Shown here one piece after another: positions 18,687 to 26,514 of a stretch of DNA of 64,000 bases. The notes beneath the pieces were generated by a model. The model was given only the letters and a program-made list of their open reading frames with translations. It was not told the origin of the DNA and did no database searches. Position 1 is the first letter of the stretch. Every line of letters begins with the position of its first letter. Source of the DNA: a virus; IMG/VR virus record IMGVR_UViG_3300021090_000013, positions 1 through 64,000 of that record; one strand, given 5' to 3'. A program made the translations under genes and the position numbers.

Positions 18687-18690
18687 GCCC

Positions 18691-19356
18691 ATGGCCTTCG
18701 CTCCGGTAACTAACGCAGCCACGGGAGTAGCCGAAAGCTCGGCTACGCTCAACGGGAGCTGGACCGGAGCCACAGCCGACGAGTCAGGCTTCAGCGTCGA
18801 CGCCAAATTCCTGTGGGGCTTCAGCGCCTTTGATCATGAGACCAGCGAAATCCCCTATGCCACCGAGAACGGCTCGCACTCGCACAACCTGACGGCCGGC
18901 GATGGGCTGGGCCCGGACCGCATGATCTTCTTCGAGTTCAAGGCCAGGGACCAGGACGGGCCATTCGAGGGCGGGGGACCGCTCAGCTTCAAGACGCTGG
19001 CGGATCTCATGGCGTTCGGGACGCCGCACGTCTCGGCCACGCGCGACACGCAGGCCGACGTGGACATCGACTTCAACCCGAACTGCATCTTCAGTACGGC
19101 GAGCCTGACGGTGGCCTACAAGCTACTGGGTGATGCCTGGCCCGGGACAGACGGCACCACGATCAGCGCGCTCAACGGGACAGAGCTAACGAACCGATCG
19201 TTTACCATCACGGGGCTGCTGGCCAACACCGCCTATTCCTACCGCTTCAGGGGGAATCGCGACACGGTCAACGACACGACCGCCTTCTCTGGAGAGGGAA
19301 GCTTCACGACGTCTGCGGACCCTAGCGCGGTCGGCGACGTGATGATGTTGGGCTAG
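18691..19356 (+). CDS. Tail fibre-like protein with fibronectin type III-like domains
   Basis: 221 residues. The opening (TNAATGVAESSATLNGSWTG) and later GLLANTAYSYRFRG are typical of Fn3-like domains displayed on phage tails; two copies appear to be present, the second from about residue 110. It is the last gene of the module A tail operon and converges with the minus-strand operon, overlapping its last gene by 35 bases. Confidence 0.65.
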   Translation: MAFAPVTNAATGVAESSATLNGSWTGATADESGFSVDAKFLWGFSAFDHETSEIPYATENGSHSHNLTAGDGLGPDRMIFFEFKARDQDGPFEGGGPLSFKTLADLMAFGTPHVSATRDTQADVDIDFNPNCIFSTASLTVAYKLLGDAWPGTDGTTISALNGTELTNRSFTITGLLANTAYSYRFRGNRDTVNDTTAFSGEGSFTTSADPSAVGDVMMLG

Positions 19357-19552
19357 GCTTCTCCGACCACTGGAGAAGCGTGATCGCGAGCCCATCAGCC
19401 TTGATTTCCCACCGTGCGCCACAGTGTCGGACGCTCCGAGCTAGTTGCATGCCTTCCCTGAGCACGACACGGCTCTCCTCGCGGCACACGGGACAGCCCA
19501 GCCAGACCGTCGCGATGTCCTCGACCGTGAGCTTGAGGTGCGGGCGCCTCAT
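19322..19552 (-). CDS. Small cysteine protein (CPVC motif), last gene of minus operon
   Basis: 76 residues; starts in ATGA overlap with the gene before it. Contains WLGCPVCREESRVVLREG and a later H-C-G-A-R-W, a possible four-ligand zinc site. The C-terminus (PSPTSSRRRPR) is encoded over the convergent plus-strand gene. Unknown function; zinc-ribbon-type regulators or host-interaction proteins are possible. Confidence 0.6.
   Translation of the reverse strand: MRRPHLKLTVEDIATVWLGCPVCREESRVVLREGMQLARSVRHCGARWEIKADGLAITLLQWSEKPSPTSSRRRPR
19357..19379. other. Hairpin at convergent gene ends
   Basis: GCTTCTCC (19357-19364) pairs perfectly with GGAGAAGC (19372-19379) around a 7-base loop, starting at the base after the plus-strand stop codon. 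No T-run follows on either strand, so it is a weak terminator at best. It lies inside the end of the minus-strand gene. Confidence 0.5.
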
Positions 19553-19692
19553 GGAGTCCCCTTGCAAACGGTGCCGCGGCAATCGCGATCCCGACACAAC
19601 CTCCACGGCAGGAAGAACTGCCGCCCGCAGCGCTCGCAGAACCAGCGGCGCACCCGAAAGTGATACCGGAAGGCGAGGAGTATCCGTGACAT
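19549..19692 (-). CDS. Small zinc-ribbon-like protein
   Basis: 47 residues, too short for routine detection but coupled on both sides (TGATG upstream, ATGA downstream). Its core is RRWFCERCGRQFFLPWRLCRDRDC, two C-x2-C/C-x4-C knuckles that fit one zinc ribbon. Very basic. Function unknown; the size and charge would suit a nucleic-acid-binding or inhibitor protein. Confidence 0.6.
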   Translation of the reverse strand: MSRILLAFRYHFRVRRWFCERCGRQFFLPWRLCRDRDCRGTVCKGTP

Positions 19693-19955
19693 CAGGGCCA
19701 CCCGGGAATGAAACGCTGACAGGGGCTCGGCTGCGTCATGGGAGACACCACGTCTCCGCAGAGCGTGCAGGCGTAGTGCCCGAGCCGCGGGTAGTCGGAC
19801 TCGGGATTCTCCGGCTCGTCCCACACCCAGACGCACGTAGGCAGCTCGGAATGCTGCCAGGAGCCGACCCACCGATGCTCGTGGCCGGCGGGGTCCGCGT
19901 AGCTCCAGCCCATAGCTGGCTCGTTCATGCTCGTGACTTCGACCATCTCGGCCAT
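19692..19955 (-). CDS. Small cysteine/histidine protein, first gene of minus operon
   Basis: 87 residues. ATG 19955 has AGGAGG 8 bases upstream and is chosen over an ATG 10 codons earlier. Contains AGHEHRWVGSWQHSELPTC and LGHYACTLCGDVV: histidine pairs plus C-x2-C, a likely zinc site. Acidic overall. Transcribed leftward from the promoter at 20119-20147, opposite to almost every other gene. Confidence 0.65.
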   Translation of the reverse strand: MAEMVEVTSMNEPAMGWSYADPAGHEHRWVGSWQHSELPTCVWVWDEPENPESDYPRLGHYACTLCGDVVSPMTQPSPCQRFIPGWP

Positions 19956-20117
19956 CAGCTCATCCTCCTGGCCGGAGTTTGGCACCGCCGGCTCTCCGTG
20001 CCTTCGTCGTGCCTATCGCACCCCACAAGGCATAGCGGTGAGCGGTCGAGGCGGCTCGTAAGTCACTTAGCAGCATCATTCGGCGCGGCTCGCGGACCGA
20101 TGTTTCTTTCACAACCC
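19956..20117 (-). other. Leader of minus-strand operon
   Basis: About 160 bases between the leftward promoter and the first good start codon. One short frame of 39 codons (20079 down to 19960, starting with two ATGs and ending at the AGGAGG of the next gene) could be a leader peptide, but it has no clear ribosome site. Nothing else is recognised. Confidence 0.35.
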
Positions 20118-20159
20118 CAATATAGGCTCTTGACATCGTGAATGCAAGCGCCTATATTG
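20118..20159. promoter_or_regulatory. Divergent promoters within a perfect inverted-repeat operator
   Basis: CAATATAGGC (20118-20127) and GCCTATATTG (20150-20159) are perfect inverted repeats. Rightward promoter: TTGACA 20130-20135, 17-base spacer, TATATT 20153-20158. Leftward promoter: TTGCAT (complement of 20142-20147), 17-base spacer, TATATT (complement of 20119-20124). Both -10 boxes lie inside the repeat arms, so a dimeric repressor bound here could block both. The Cro-like protein encoded at 20180 is the natural candidate. Confidence 0.8.
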
Positions 20160-20179
20160 ACCTCGTGAAGAGGACAGAG

Positions 20180-20356
20180 ATGAGGTCGGCACTCAAGAGG
20201 CTGGGCTGGAAGCAGACCCAGCTTGCCCGATACCTCAAGGTCACTGACGGGGCTGTGAGCATGTGGCTGAGCGGTCAGCGGCCGATACCTGGCCCGGTCG
20301 AATTGGCGGTCAGGGCGGTGGAGCCCATCCAGGGCCAAGACCGGGAGTCGGCGTGA
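20180..20356 (+). CDS. Cro/CI-like helix-turn-helix protein
   Basis: 58 residues. ATG 20180 is used because AAGAGGAC precedes it and because an upstream in-frame start (20138) lies before the predicted transcription start. The helix-turn-helix is clear: WKQTQLARYLKVTDGAVSMW. It is a minimal single-domain DNA-binding protein, likely binding the inverted repeat at 20118-20159. First gene of the rightward early operon. Confidence 0.82.
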   Translation: MRSALKRLGWKQTQLARYLKVTDGAVSMWLSGQRPIPGPVELAVRAVEPIQGQDRESA

Positions 20357-20442
20357 CCGGAGGCTGGCTGGCCTCGAAGCTGGGCGCCGCCGAGGCCAAG
20401 CCGCAGCCCAAGCGCGGGCGGAAGGGCGAGGAGGGCGCTTGA
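20353..20442 (+). CDS. 29-residue basic micropeptide
   Basis: GTG start in GTGA overlap with the Cro-like gene. Sequence is lysine-rich at the end (KPQPKRGRKGEEGA). Translational coupling is the only support. Function unknown. Confidence 0.4.
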   Translation: MTGGWLASKLGAAEAKPQPKRGRKGEEGA

Positions 20443-20564
20443 GCATCCGCTCGGTCTGGGCCGCCTTCCGCGAGTGGCGCCGGGAGCCAAAGCGGACCGC
20501 CATCGAACGGCTGCAAGGTGGAGACGTTGACATCGTGGCGCTCGCTCGCGAGGCGAAGAAGTGA
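20439..20564 (+). CDS. 41-residue basic micropeptide
   Basis: TTG start overlapping the previous TGA, with GAGGAGG just upstream. Contains SVWAAFREWRREPKRTAIERL, then an acidic D-V-D-I-V-A-L-A-R. Ends in a GTGA overlap with the ParB-like gene. Amphipathic and basic, so possibly nucleic-acid-associated; unknown. Confidence 0.45.
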   Translation: MSIRSVWAAFREWRREPKRTAIERLQGGDVDIVALAREAKK

Positions 20565-21079
20565 AGCTCCAGCTCACCGCCATCGAGTTAGACACCTCGA
20601 TTCAATGTCGAGCCGCTATCGACATCGCCGTCGTGAACGAGTACGCGGAGCGCATGGAGCACGGTGACGTCTTCATGCCCATCGACGTGTACGGATCGAA
20701 AACGAAGTGCTGGCTGGCTGATGGCTGGCACCGCGTCCTCGCGGTGAGGCAGAACGGGGGCGAGTCCATCGATGGGCAGCTCCATCCAGGAGGTCGCGTC
20801 GACGCGCTGAAGCACGCCCTCGGGGCGAACGCGCTGCACGGTCACCGACGCACCAACGAAGACAAGAGACGGTGCGTCGAGATCGCGCTCCGGGAGTTCC
20901 CGAAGCTGAGCAGCCGGGCGGTGGCCACCATGTGCGGAGTGGGTCACGAGATGGTTGATGCGGCAAGGCCATTGGCGGAAACCGCCAATGCCACCCGCAC
21001 CACGACGGATGGACGCCAGTACCCGGCCAGCAGGAGGGTCGTCCCCACCAGGGCCACGTCAGTCCAGCAGGGCCTGTAA
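20561..21079 (+). CDS. ParB/Srx-fold protein
   Basis: 172 residues, GTG start. The first ~90 residues follow the ParB N-terminal pattern: a short strand, MPIDVYGSKTKCWLADGWHRVLAVRQNG (the G-x-H-R-x-x-A-x core), then GQLHPGGRVDALKHALGAN. A helix-turn-helix-like segment follows (LSSRAVATMCGVGHEMVDAA). Phage proteins of this kind act as transcription regulators or nucleases. The gene starts in overlap with the micropeptide and directly precedes another HTH gene. Confidence 0.75.
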   Translation: MKLQLTAIELDTSIQCRAAIDIAVVNEYAERMEHGDVFMPIDVYGSKTKCWLADGWHRVLAVRQNGGESIDGQLHPGGRVDALKHALGANALHGHRRTNEDKRRCVEIALREFPKLSSRAVATMCGVGHEMVDAARPLAETANATRTTTDGRQYPASRRVVPTRATSVQQGL

Positions 21080-21391
21080 GTGAGCGAGCCATTGCGCGCC
21101 AAACTCCACGCCGCCGCGGACGCGATCGCCGCCGCGGTCGAGGACGAGCTCGCCGCGCACCCGAGTGGGGAGCGCCTGCTCACCCTCGCGCAGACAGCCG
21201 AGCGCCTCGGCCGCCACGAGTCGACCGTGAGGCGCGGGCTGCGGGACGGCACGCTGGACCTGCCGGTGGTGCTGCTCGACGGCGACCCGCGGGTGAGGCA
21301 GGCGGACCTCGACGTGTTCATTCGCGGGCTGGCCTACCGGCGGAGGCTGCAAGAGGCGGTAGGCGCGGTTTGCGCAAGGAGGACAGCGTGA
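21080..21391 (+). CDS. Excisionase-like helix-turn-helix protein
   Basis: 103 residues, GTG start directly after the ParB-like stop. HTH of the MerR/excisionase type: LLTLAQTAERLGRHESTVRR, followed by the short wing DGTLDLPVVLLDGDPRVRQADLDVF. N-terminal helix is alanine-rich. Likely DNA-binding; no integrase is in the window to support a true excision role. Confidence 0.7.
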   Translation: MSEPLRAKLHAAADAIAAAVEDELAAHPSGERLLTLAQTAERLGRHESTVRRGLRDGTLDLPVVLLDGDPRVRQADLDVFIRGLAYRRRLQEAVGAVCARRTA

Positions 21392-21972
21392 TCGAGTTCG
21401 CGGAGTTCCCCAAGATCGCAAGACTCAGCCGGCAATGTGTCATCACCGAGAAGATCGACGGCACCAATGCCTCGGTCTACGTGCCCGAAGACGCCGGGCC
21501 GCTCCTGTTTGGCTCGCGTACCCGGTGGATCACGCCCGAGACCGACAACTACGGTTTCGCGCGGTGGGCCACGGCGCGCGCGGAGGAACTGCGGCAGCTT
21601 GGGCCCGGGCACCACTTCGGAGAGTGGTGGGGCTCTGGCTGCCAGCGTGGCTATGGGCTGTCGAAAGGTGAGAAGCGGTTCTCTCTGCTCAACACCGGCC
21701 GCTGGCTCGACGCACACCACGGAGACGATCCGGCGTTCTTGGCCGGGAAGCAGCGGTACGCCCCGTTGTGCTGCCACGTCGTGCCCGTGCTCTTCGCCGG
21801 CATCTTCCACTCCGACGAGGTGACCAGGTACCTCAACCTTCTGCGTGAGTCGGGCTCGCGCGCCGCGCCCGGTTTCATGCAGCCCGAGGGCGTGGTGATC
21901 TGGCACGAGGGCGCGCGGATCTATTTCAAGAAGACGCTGGAGAAGGATGAACAGCCGAAGGGGACAGCGTGA
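21388..21972 (+). CDS. RNA ligase family protein (nucleotidyltransferase)
   Basis: 194 residues from GTG in GTGA overlap. Motif I with the AMP-accepting lysine is EKIDGTNASVYV (Lys22). Motif III-like and IV-like segments follow (EGVVIWHEG near 175) and motif V is IYFKKTLEKD near the end. This is the core of a small T4 Rnl2-type RNA ligase without extra domains. Possible uses are repair of host-cut tRNA or RNA capping/ligation. No kinase-phosphatase partner is next to it. Confidence 0.8.
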   Translation: MIEFAEFPKIARLSRQCVITEKIDGTNASVYVPEDAGPLLFGSRTRWITPETDNYGFARWATARAEELRQLGPGHHFGEWWGSGCQRGYGLSKGEKRFSLLNTGRWLDAHHGDDPAFLAGKQRYAPLCCHVVPVLFAGIFHSDEVTRYLNLLRESGSRAAPGFMQPEGVVIWHEGARIYFKKTLEKDEQPKGTA

Positions 21973-22388
21973 GCGACGTCCATCGCCTCGTCTGCGGCTG
22001 CTCGTACATCCGCGTGCCTGGCCAGTACGTGGGCACAGCGGTGCCGACCGTAGACGTGCTGTCCGTGTGCCACGACCACGGGCCGAACAAGACACCAAAG
22101 AGGGGGGGCGTGGGCGCGCCTGCGGCCTCCCGCCCTGAAGCCGTACCCGGCAGCCGGCGCCCGGGAGACGTAGCGCCGGCATTGCAGCACCGGGACACCG
22201 GCGCCGGTGACGCTGAGTCGTGCCCCTGCCCTTCCCGGGGGCTGGGGCCCATCCCCGCCCGGGTTGCGATCCCCGGCTCAACGCCCACCACCACGCTACC
22301 GCAGCACACCACTGCATTCGCCTGGCCCTCCAGCGAGGGGGCCGGGCCCTCCTTGGTGGACGATTACTACGACGCGGGGGGCGCATGA
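21969..22388 (+). CDS. Putative small zinc protein with disordered tail
   Basis: 139 residues from GTG overlapping the ligase stop. Only the first ~40 residues look folded (LVCGCSYIRVPGQY and VCHDHG, giving C/C/C/H ligands). The remaining 95 are proline-, glycine- and alanine-rich and probably disordered. Ends in ATGA overlap with the exonuclease. The tail could partly be non-coding drift; confidence is moderate. Confidence 0.45.
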   Translation: MSDVHRLVCGCSYIRVPGQYVGTAVPTVDVLSVCHDHGPNKTPKRGGVGAPAASRPEAVPGSRRPGDVAPALQHRDTGAGDAESCPCPSRGLGPIPARVAIPGSTPTTTLPQHTTAFAWPSSEGAGPSLVDDYYDAGGA

Positions 22389-23338
22389 GCACCGCCCCCG
22401 CCATCGTCCTGTCGCCCCGGGATCGCTGGCTGGCGGAGCGCCGAACGCTGTTGACCGCGTCCGACTGCGCGGCGGTGCTCGGGGCGGATCCGCACCGGGG
22501 CCCTCTTGCGGTCTACGCCTCCAAGGTCGCGGACGTCGAGACGGAGGAGACGTTGCCCATGCGCCGCGGCCGGCGGTGGGAGACGGTCATCGCGGAGGAG
22601 TACGCCGAGCAGACCGGGCGACAGGTGGCAGACCTCGGCACCTATCTCATTCAGCGGCATCCCGACGTTTCGTGGCTCGGCGCGACGCTCGACCGCGTGA
22701 CATGCGGGAGCGCCCTGATGGCGGCCCCGGTAGGCGATTCGGCGCCGGAGTGTGGTCCTCGCGCGTGCGGGACGCCGCTCCAGATCAAGATGGCGCTCGG
22801 CTCCCCGGCCGCCTGGAAGGATGGCCCGCCCCTCGGGTTCCTCGTGCAGGTGCAGGTCGAGATCGCATGCTACGGCGCAAGCTGGGGCGCCCTGGCTGGC
22901 CTCGTCGGCCCTGGCCCGCTCGACGTGAGCGACCACCCGCGGAACGAGTCGTTCCTCGCCGCGGCGCTGCCGAAGCTTGAGGAGTTCTGGTTCCGCGTGC
23001 AACGCCGCCAGCCGCCGCCGGCTGACGGCCTCCCAGGCACCACGGCGGCGATCAAGAAGCTCTGGAGCGATGAAGACGGGACCACGGTCGCGCTCGACAT
23101 GGAGACGCAGGCGATGGTCCTGTATCTGGAGTTGGCCAGGGACGCGGCGAGGAAGAGCGCGGCGCGCACGGAGGGTATCGAGAACGAGCTGCGGCGCCGG
23201 CTCGGTTCTGCATCGTTCGGCGCCTTGGCGGACGGGTCGTTTCTGACGGCTCGGAAGACGACCCGGAGCGGCTACACGGTCGAGCCGACCACCTACCGGG
23301 CGCTCCGCAGGTGGTGGCCGCGGCTCAAGAGGAGGTAA
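22385..23338 (+). CDS. YqaJ-type exonuclease (lambda exo-like)
   Basis: 317 residues. The family core is present: R-R-T-L-L-T-A-S-D-C-A-A-V-L-G, then MRRGRRWETVIAEEYAEQTG, WLGATLDRVT (D of the PD-(D/E)XK site) and PLQIKMALG, where Q-x-K completes the catalytic centre, plus VQVQVEIACYG. Digests linear double-stranded DNA 5' to 3' to give single strands for annealing. The next gene is the probable annealing partner. Confidence 0.85.
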   Translation: MSTAPAIVLSPRDRWLAERRTLLTASDCAAVLGADPHRGPLAVYASKVADVETEETLPMRRGRRWETVIAEEYAEQTGRQVADLGTYLIQRHPDVSWLGATLDRVTCGSALMAAPVGDSAPECGPRACGTPLQIKMALGSPAAWKDGPPLGFLVQVQVEIACYGASWGALAGLVGPGPLDVSDHPRNESFLAAALPKLEEFWFRVQRRQPPPADGLPGTTAAIKKLWSDEDGTTVALDMETQAMVLYLELARDAARKSAARTEGIENELRRRLGSASFGALADGSFLTARKTTRSGYTVEPTTYRALRRWWPRLKRR

Positions 23339-23342
23339 GGGA

Positions 23343-24479
23343 ATGGCGACAGAGACAGCGATGGCGACGCCGGCGCCTGGGACGATAGCCCGGCAGGAGT
23401 TCTCCGCGCAGCAGCTCGAGGTCTCAGGCGAGACCGCGGGCACGGCGCTTGCGGCCCAGGCCCGGGCGATGGTGGAGGCTCGGTTCATCGTGGCCATGCG
23501 GCGGCCGCGGGACTGGGACGACGTCCGAACCAAGCTCCTCCGCGCCTGCGAGCGCCCCGGGTTCGCCGGATCGGCAGAAGAGAAGACCTGGGGCGCCGCC
23601 TGGTACCGGAAGCCGGTGGGCGAAGGTGTGGAGGGCTTCTCGATCCGCTTCGCCGAAGAAGCCGCCCGGGCGATGGGGAACATCGATATCCAGGTGGTGC
23701 CCGTCTACGACGACGCGACGCGACGGATCATCACCGTCACCGTGCTGGACCTGGAGAGCAACCTCGGCTTCCCGACGTCCATCGCCTTCGAGAAGACGGT
23801 CGAGCGACGATTCCTGAAAAAGGGGGAGACGGCCCTGAGCGTGAGGGTGAACAGCAAGGGCCAGCCGACCTACCTCATGCCGGCGACCGACGACGACATC
23901 GCGGCGAAGCAGGCATCCCTGGCGTCAAAGGCAATCCGCAACGGACTCTTGCGGGTGCTGCCTGGGGACATCGCTGCACAGTGCCGCGCACGCATCCTGG
24001 AGATCCGCAACGGCGCCGCGGCCAAGGACCCCGACAAGGCGCGCCGAGAGATCGCCGACGGGTTCGCGGCACTCAACGTGATCCCGTCGATGCTCAAGGA
24101 TTACCTGGGCCATGAGCTCGCCACGGCGACCCCCGCCGAGCTGACGGACCTGCGCGAGCTGTGGCACGGGCTGAAGGAGGGGAAGACGACCTGGCCCGAG
24201 GTCATGGACGAGGTGCGGGCCGAGCGCGGAGAGGAGGGCGCCCCAAAGGCCGAGCCGAAGCCGGGGCTGGATGGCCTGGCGGAGAAGCTGAAGGCCGAGG
24301 CGCCGGTCCACGCCGCCCCCGAGGAGGTCCCGACCGAGTCCTGCAAGCACCCGACGTGCCCGCCATCGCGGATCGCGGCGCTCGCCCCGGGCCAAACGCT
24401 CGTGTGCCCGTGCGGCGAGGAGTGGACCGCCGAGGCCCCGGCGGCGAGGAAGCCCAAACAGACGCGCCTGGAGGAGTAG
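23343..24479 (+). CDS. Putative single-strand annealing/recombination protein
   Basis: 378 residues. The N-terminal ~230 residues match a widespread but unnamed phage family, recognisable by RRPRDWDDVRTKLLRACERP, EGFSIRFAEEAARAMGN and ASKAIRNGLLRVLPGD. Its fixed position beside a YqaJ exonuclease supports a single-strand annealing role (established for the RecT/Erf classes, inferred here). The C-terminal tail has a CPCGEEW zinc-like knuckle and basic end, a plausible DNA- or SSB-interaction tail. Confidence 0.65.
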   Translation: MATETAMATPAPGTIARQEFSAQQLEVSGETAGTALAAQARAMVEARFIVAMRRPRDWDDVRTKLLRACERPGFAGSAEEKTWGAAWYRKPVGEGVEGFSIRFAEEAARAMGNIDIQVVPVYDDATRRIITVTVLDLESNLGFPTSIAFEKTVERRFLKKGETALSVRVNSKGQPTYLMPATDDDIAAKQASLASKAIRNGLLRVLPGDIAAQCRARILEIRNGAAAKDPDKARREIADGFAALNVIPSMLKDYLGHELATATPAELTDLRELWHGLKEGKTTWPEVMDEVRAERGEEGAPKAEPKPGLDGLAEKLKAEAPVHAAPEEVPTESCKHPTCPPSRIAALAPGQTLVCPCGEEWTAEAPAARKPKQTRLEE

Positions 24480-24482
24480 GGA

Positions 24483-24761
24483 ATGAAGATCGAGCTTGGA
24501 GACATCGCACGCGACCGCCTGACCGGTTTCGAGGGCGTGGTCGTCGCGTCGACGGAGTGGCTCTATGGCTGCCGTCGCCTGACGATTCAGCCGCAGACGT
24601 TGAAGGACGGGAAGCCACTCGACCATTCCACCTTCGACGAGCCTCAGGTCGAGTTGGTCGGGGAGAAGTTCGAGCGCTACGCGGACGAGAACGCCACGGC
24701 CCCGGCCAATAAGGCAGCCACGTCCGGCGGTCCCAGGCCGGAACCGGAGCGCGGTCGGTGA
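24483..24761 (+). CDS. Small conserved phage protein next to recombination genes
   Basis: 92 residues. Starts IELGDIARDRLTGFEGVVVA and contains EWLYGCRRLTIQPQTLKDGK and a late FDEPQVELV, a pattern I recognise from many phage early operons but with no known function. Tail is disordered. Ends in GTGA-type overlap with the SMC-like gene. Confidence 0.7.
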   Translation: MKIELGDIARDRLTGFEGVVVASTEWLYGCRRLTIQPQTLKDGKPLDHSTFDEPQVELVGEKFERYADENATAPANKAATSGGPRPEPERGR

Positions 24762-26308
24762 GCACCAAGAAGGCCGGCCAGCTCCACATAGCGCGCCTAC
24801 GTCTCGCAAACGTCCTCGGGGTCGAGGACTCGGTCATCGACCTGGACACCATCACCGAGCTGGCGGGGGGCAACGCCAGGGGCAAGAGCACCCACCTCTC
24901 GGCGATCCGCGCCTGTCTGGGCATTGATCGGACGTCTCTGGCCCGGCTGGTGCGTCTCGAGGACGGCCAGCCGGTGGAGGGGAAGCCGGAGGTCGAGGTC
25001 CTGCTCGTCGGTGACGACTGCGAGGCCAGGGTCACCCGCAAGGGAGACGGCTCCCCAGAGGTCAAGCTCCGCATCGGGGAGACCTGGACGGTGCCGCCGC
25101 GGCCAGGGGATTGGCTGCGCGACCTCATCGGCTCGGGCGCTAATCCCGCCCGGTGGCTGGCCATGCCCGACGAGGAGAAGGCCACCGAGGTCCTGGCGGC
25201 GATGCGGCTGCCGAACTACAGCCGGGCTGCAGCGCTCTCGGCCGCAAGCCTGCCGGACTTCCGCCTACCGGCCATCCCCGACGGGCTGCACCCCCTGGAG
25301 GACCTCGAGCTGGTGGAAGCGGCCATCTTCTCCTCGCGCACCCAGGTGAACGCCGAGGAGCGCCGCGAGAAGGACGCCGCGACGAAGCTACTGGCTGGCC
25401 TGCCCGCCGCGGCGCCGGCCGACGTCGCCGAAGAGTTGGGCGCCATCGAGGCCAGCGCCCAGGCCATGGCCTCGGAGTTGGCCGCCAAGGAGGTGGCGGT
25501 GCTGGCCGAGGAGCGCCGCGTCAGGCAAGAAACCGAGGCCACGCACGACGCAGGCGCGGAGAAGATCAAGGCCGACTTCAAGGGGAAGTCCGCCAAGCTC
25601 CGGGCAGAGCATCAGGCCCAGGCGGCCGCAATCCGGGCCGAGGCGGAGTGCCGCATCGCCGACCTGGCCGTCGAGACAGAGGGCCAGGTGGGCGTCATGC
25701 GGTCGGCCGACGAGGCCGCCCTCGACGTCATCGGTGCGACCTTTGCCCAAGCCCAGGATTCGGCACGCCTCAACCGAGAAGGGATCGTGGCGACGCTGGC
25801 CAAGAGCGCCGAGTCGCTGGCCCAGGCCCGCGAGCGGATCGCCTCCCTCCGGGAGAGGCACACCAACAACCAGGCGGACAGGAGGCTACGGGAGACCGCG
25901 GCAGAGGCGCAGGCGCAGGCGGCGCGCCACGCCGAGCAGTCCGACAAACTCACGGCCGGATTGAACGGCCTGAAACGGTACCGCCTGGAGCTGGCTTCCG
26001 CCTTGCCAATCTCGGGGCTCGCTGTGAAGTTCGACGAGAAGGGCAAGAAGAGCTTGACGCTCGACGGGGTGCCGCTCTCCCAGATCAATGGTGCGCGGCG
26101 GGCCACCCTGGCGGTGGAGGTCTCGTTGCTCGGAGCCTCCGTGCCCGAGGACGGGAGGCCAAGCCTGCCGCTGGTGCTACTCGACGACGCCGAGAAGCTC
26201 GACGACGAGACCCGCGCCGCGCTCTACCGTGAGGTGGCGTCTCGCGGGTCTCAGATCATCGCGGCCGTGGTGAGCAAGGGGCCGTTCCGGGTGTTGACCC
26301 AAAAATGA
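24758..26308 (+). CDS. SMC/RecF-like ATPase
   Basis: 516 residues from GTG. Walker A is GGNARGKST near residue 40, the long middle (about 170-420) is alanine/glutamate-rich coiled coil, and the C-terminal half-site has a signature-like INGARRATLAVEVSLL and Walker B LPLVLLDDAEKL. Small SMC-like ATPases of this kind accompany phage exonuclease-recombinase pairs and are thought to tether or process DNA ends. No nuclease partner of the SbcD type is present. Confidence 0.85.
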   Translation: MSTKKAGQLHIARLRLANVLGVEDSVIDLDTITELAGGNARGKSTHLSAIRACLGIDRTSLARLVRLEDGQPVEGKPEVEVLLVGDDCEARVTRKGDGSPEVKLRIGETWTVPPRPGDWLRDLIGSGANPARWLAMPDEEKATEVLAAMRLPNYSRAAALSAASLPDFRLPAIPDGLHPLEDLELVEAAIFSSRTQVNAEERREKDAATKLLAGLPAAAPADVAEELGAIEASAQAMASELAAKEVAVLAEERRVRQETEATHDAGAEKIKADFKGKSAKLRAEHQAQAAAIRAEAECRIADLAVETEGQVGVMRSADEAALDVIGATFAQAQDSARLNREGIVATLAKSAESLAQARERIASLRERHTNNQADRRLRETAAEAQAQAARHAEQSDKLTAGLNGLKRYRLELASALPISGLAVKFDEKGKKSLTLDGVPLSQINGARRATLAVEVSLLGASVPEDGRPSLPLVLLDDAEKLDDETRAALYREVASRGSQIIAAVVSKGPFRVLTQK

Positions 26309-26514
26309 CTCGCCGAGATGAGTTCGCGGCCGAGCGCCGCGCGCGACTCCGCGCCCTCCAGACGCGCGCCCCCGAGCCGTTCGACTGGCGCGGGCTGGCC
26401 CGCCTCCTGCGCGACGTGGTGCTGTGGATCGTTGTCGGGGGGCTCGCCGTCCTCGCCTTCGCGTGGGTGCTCGGGGCCGGGTTCGACTGGCTCGAACGGG
26501 TGCTTGGCCAGTGA
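26305..26514 (+). CDS. Small membrane protein
   Basis: 69 residues, ATGA overlap with the SMC-like gene. Basic N-terminus (RRDEFAAERRARLRAL), then one membrane helix VVLWIVVGGLAVLAFAWVLG, then a short tail. Type and role unknown. Confidence 0.6.
   Translation: MTRRDEFAAERRARLRALQTRAPEPFDWRGLARLLRDVVLWIVVGGLAVLAFAWVLGAGFDWLERVLGQ

Noticed and set aside
20138-20180. Longer Cro-like protein starting at ATG 20138
   Set aside because: This start lies upstream of the predicted transcription start and within the operator; no ribosome site precedes it.
25153-26232. 359-codon plus-strand frame inside the SMC-like gene
   Set aside because: Arginine/glycine-rich shadow frame, no motif, and the overlapping SMC-like frame has intact ATPase motifs.
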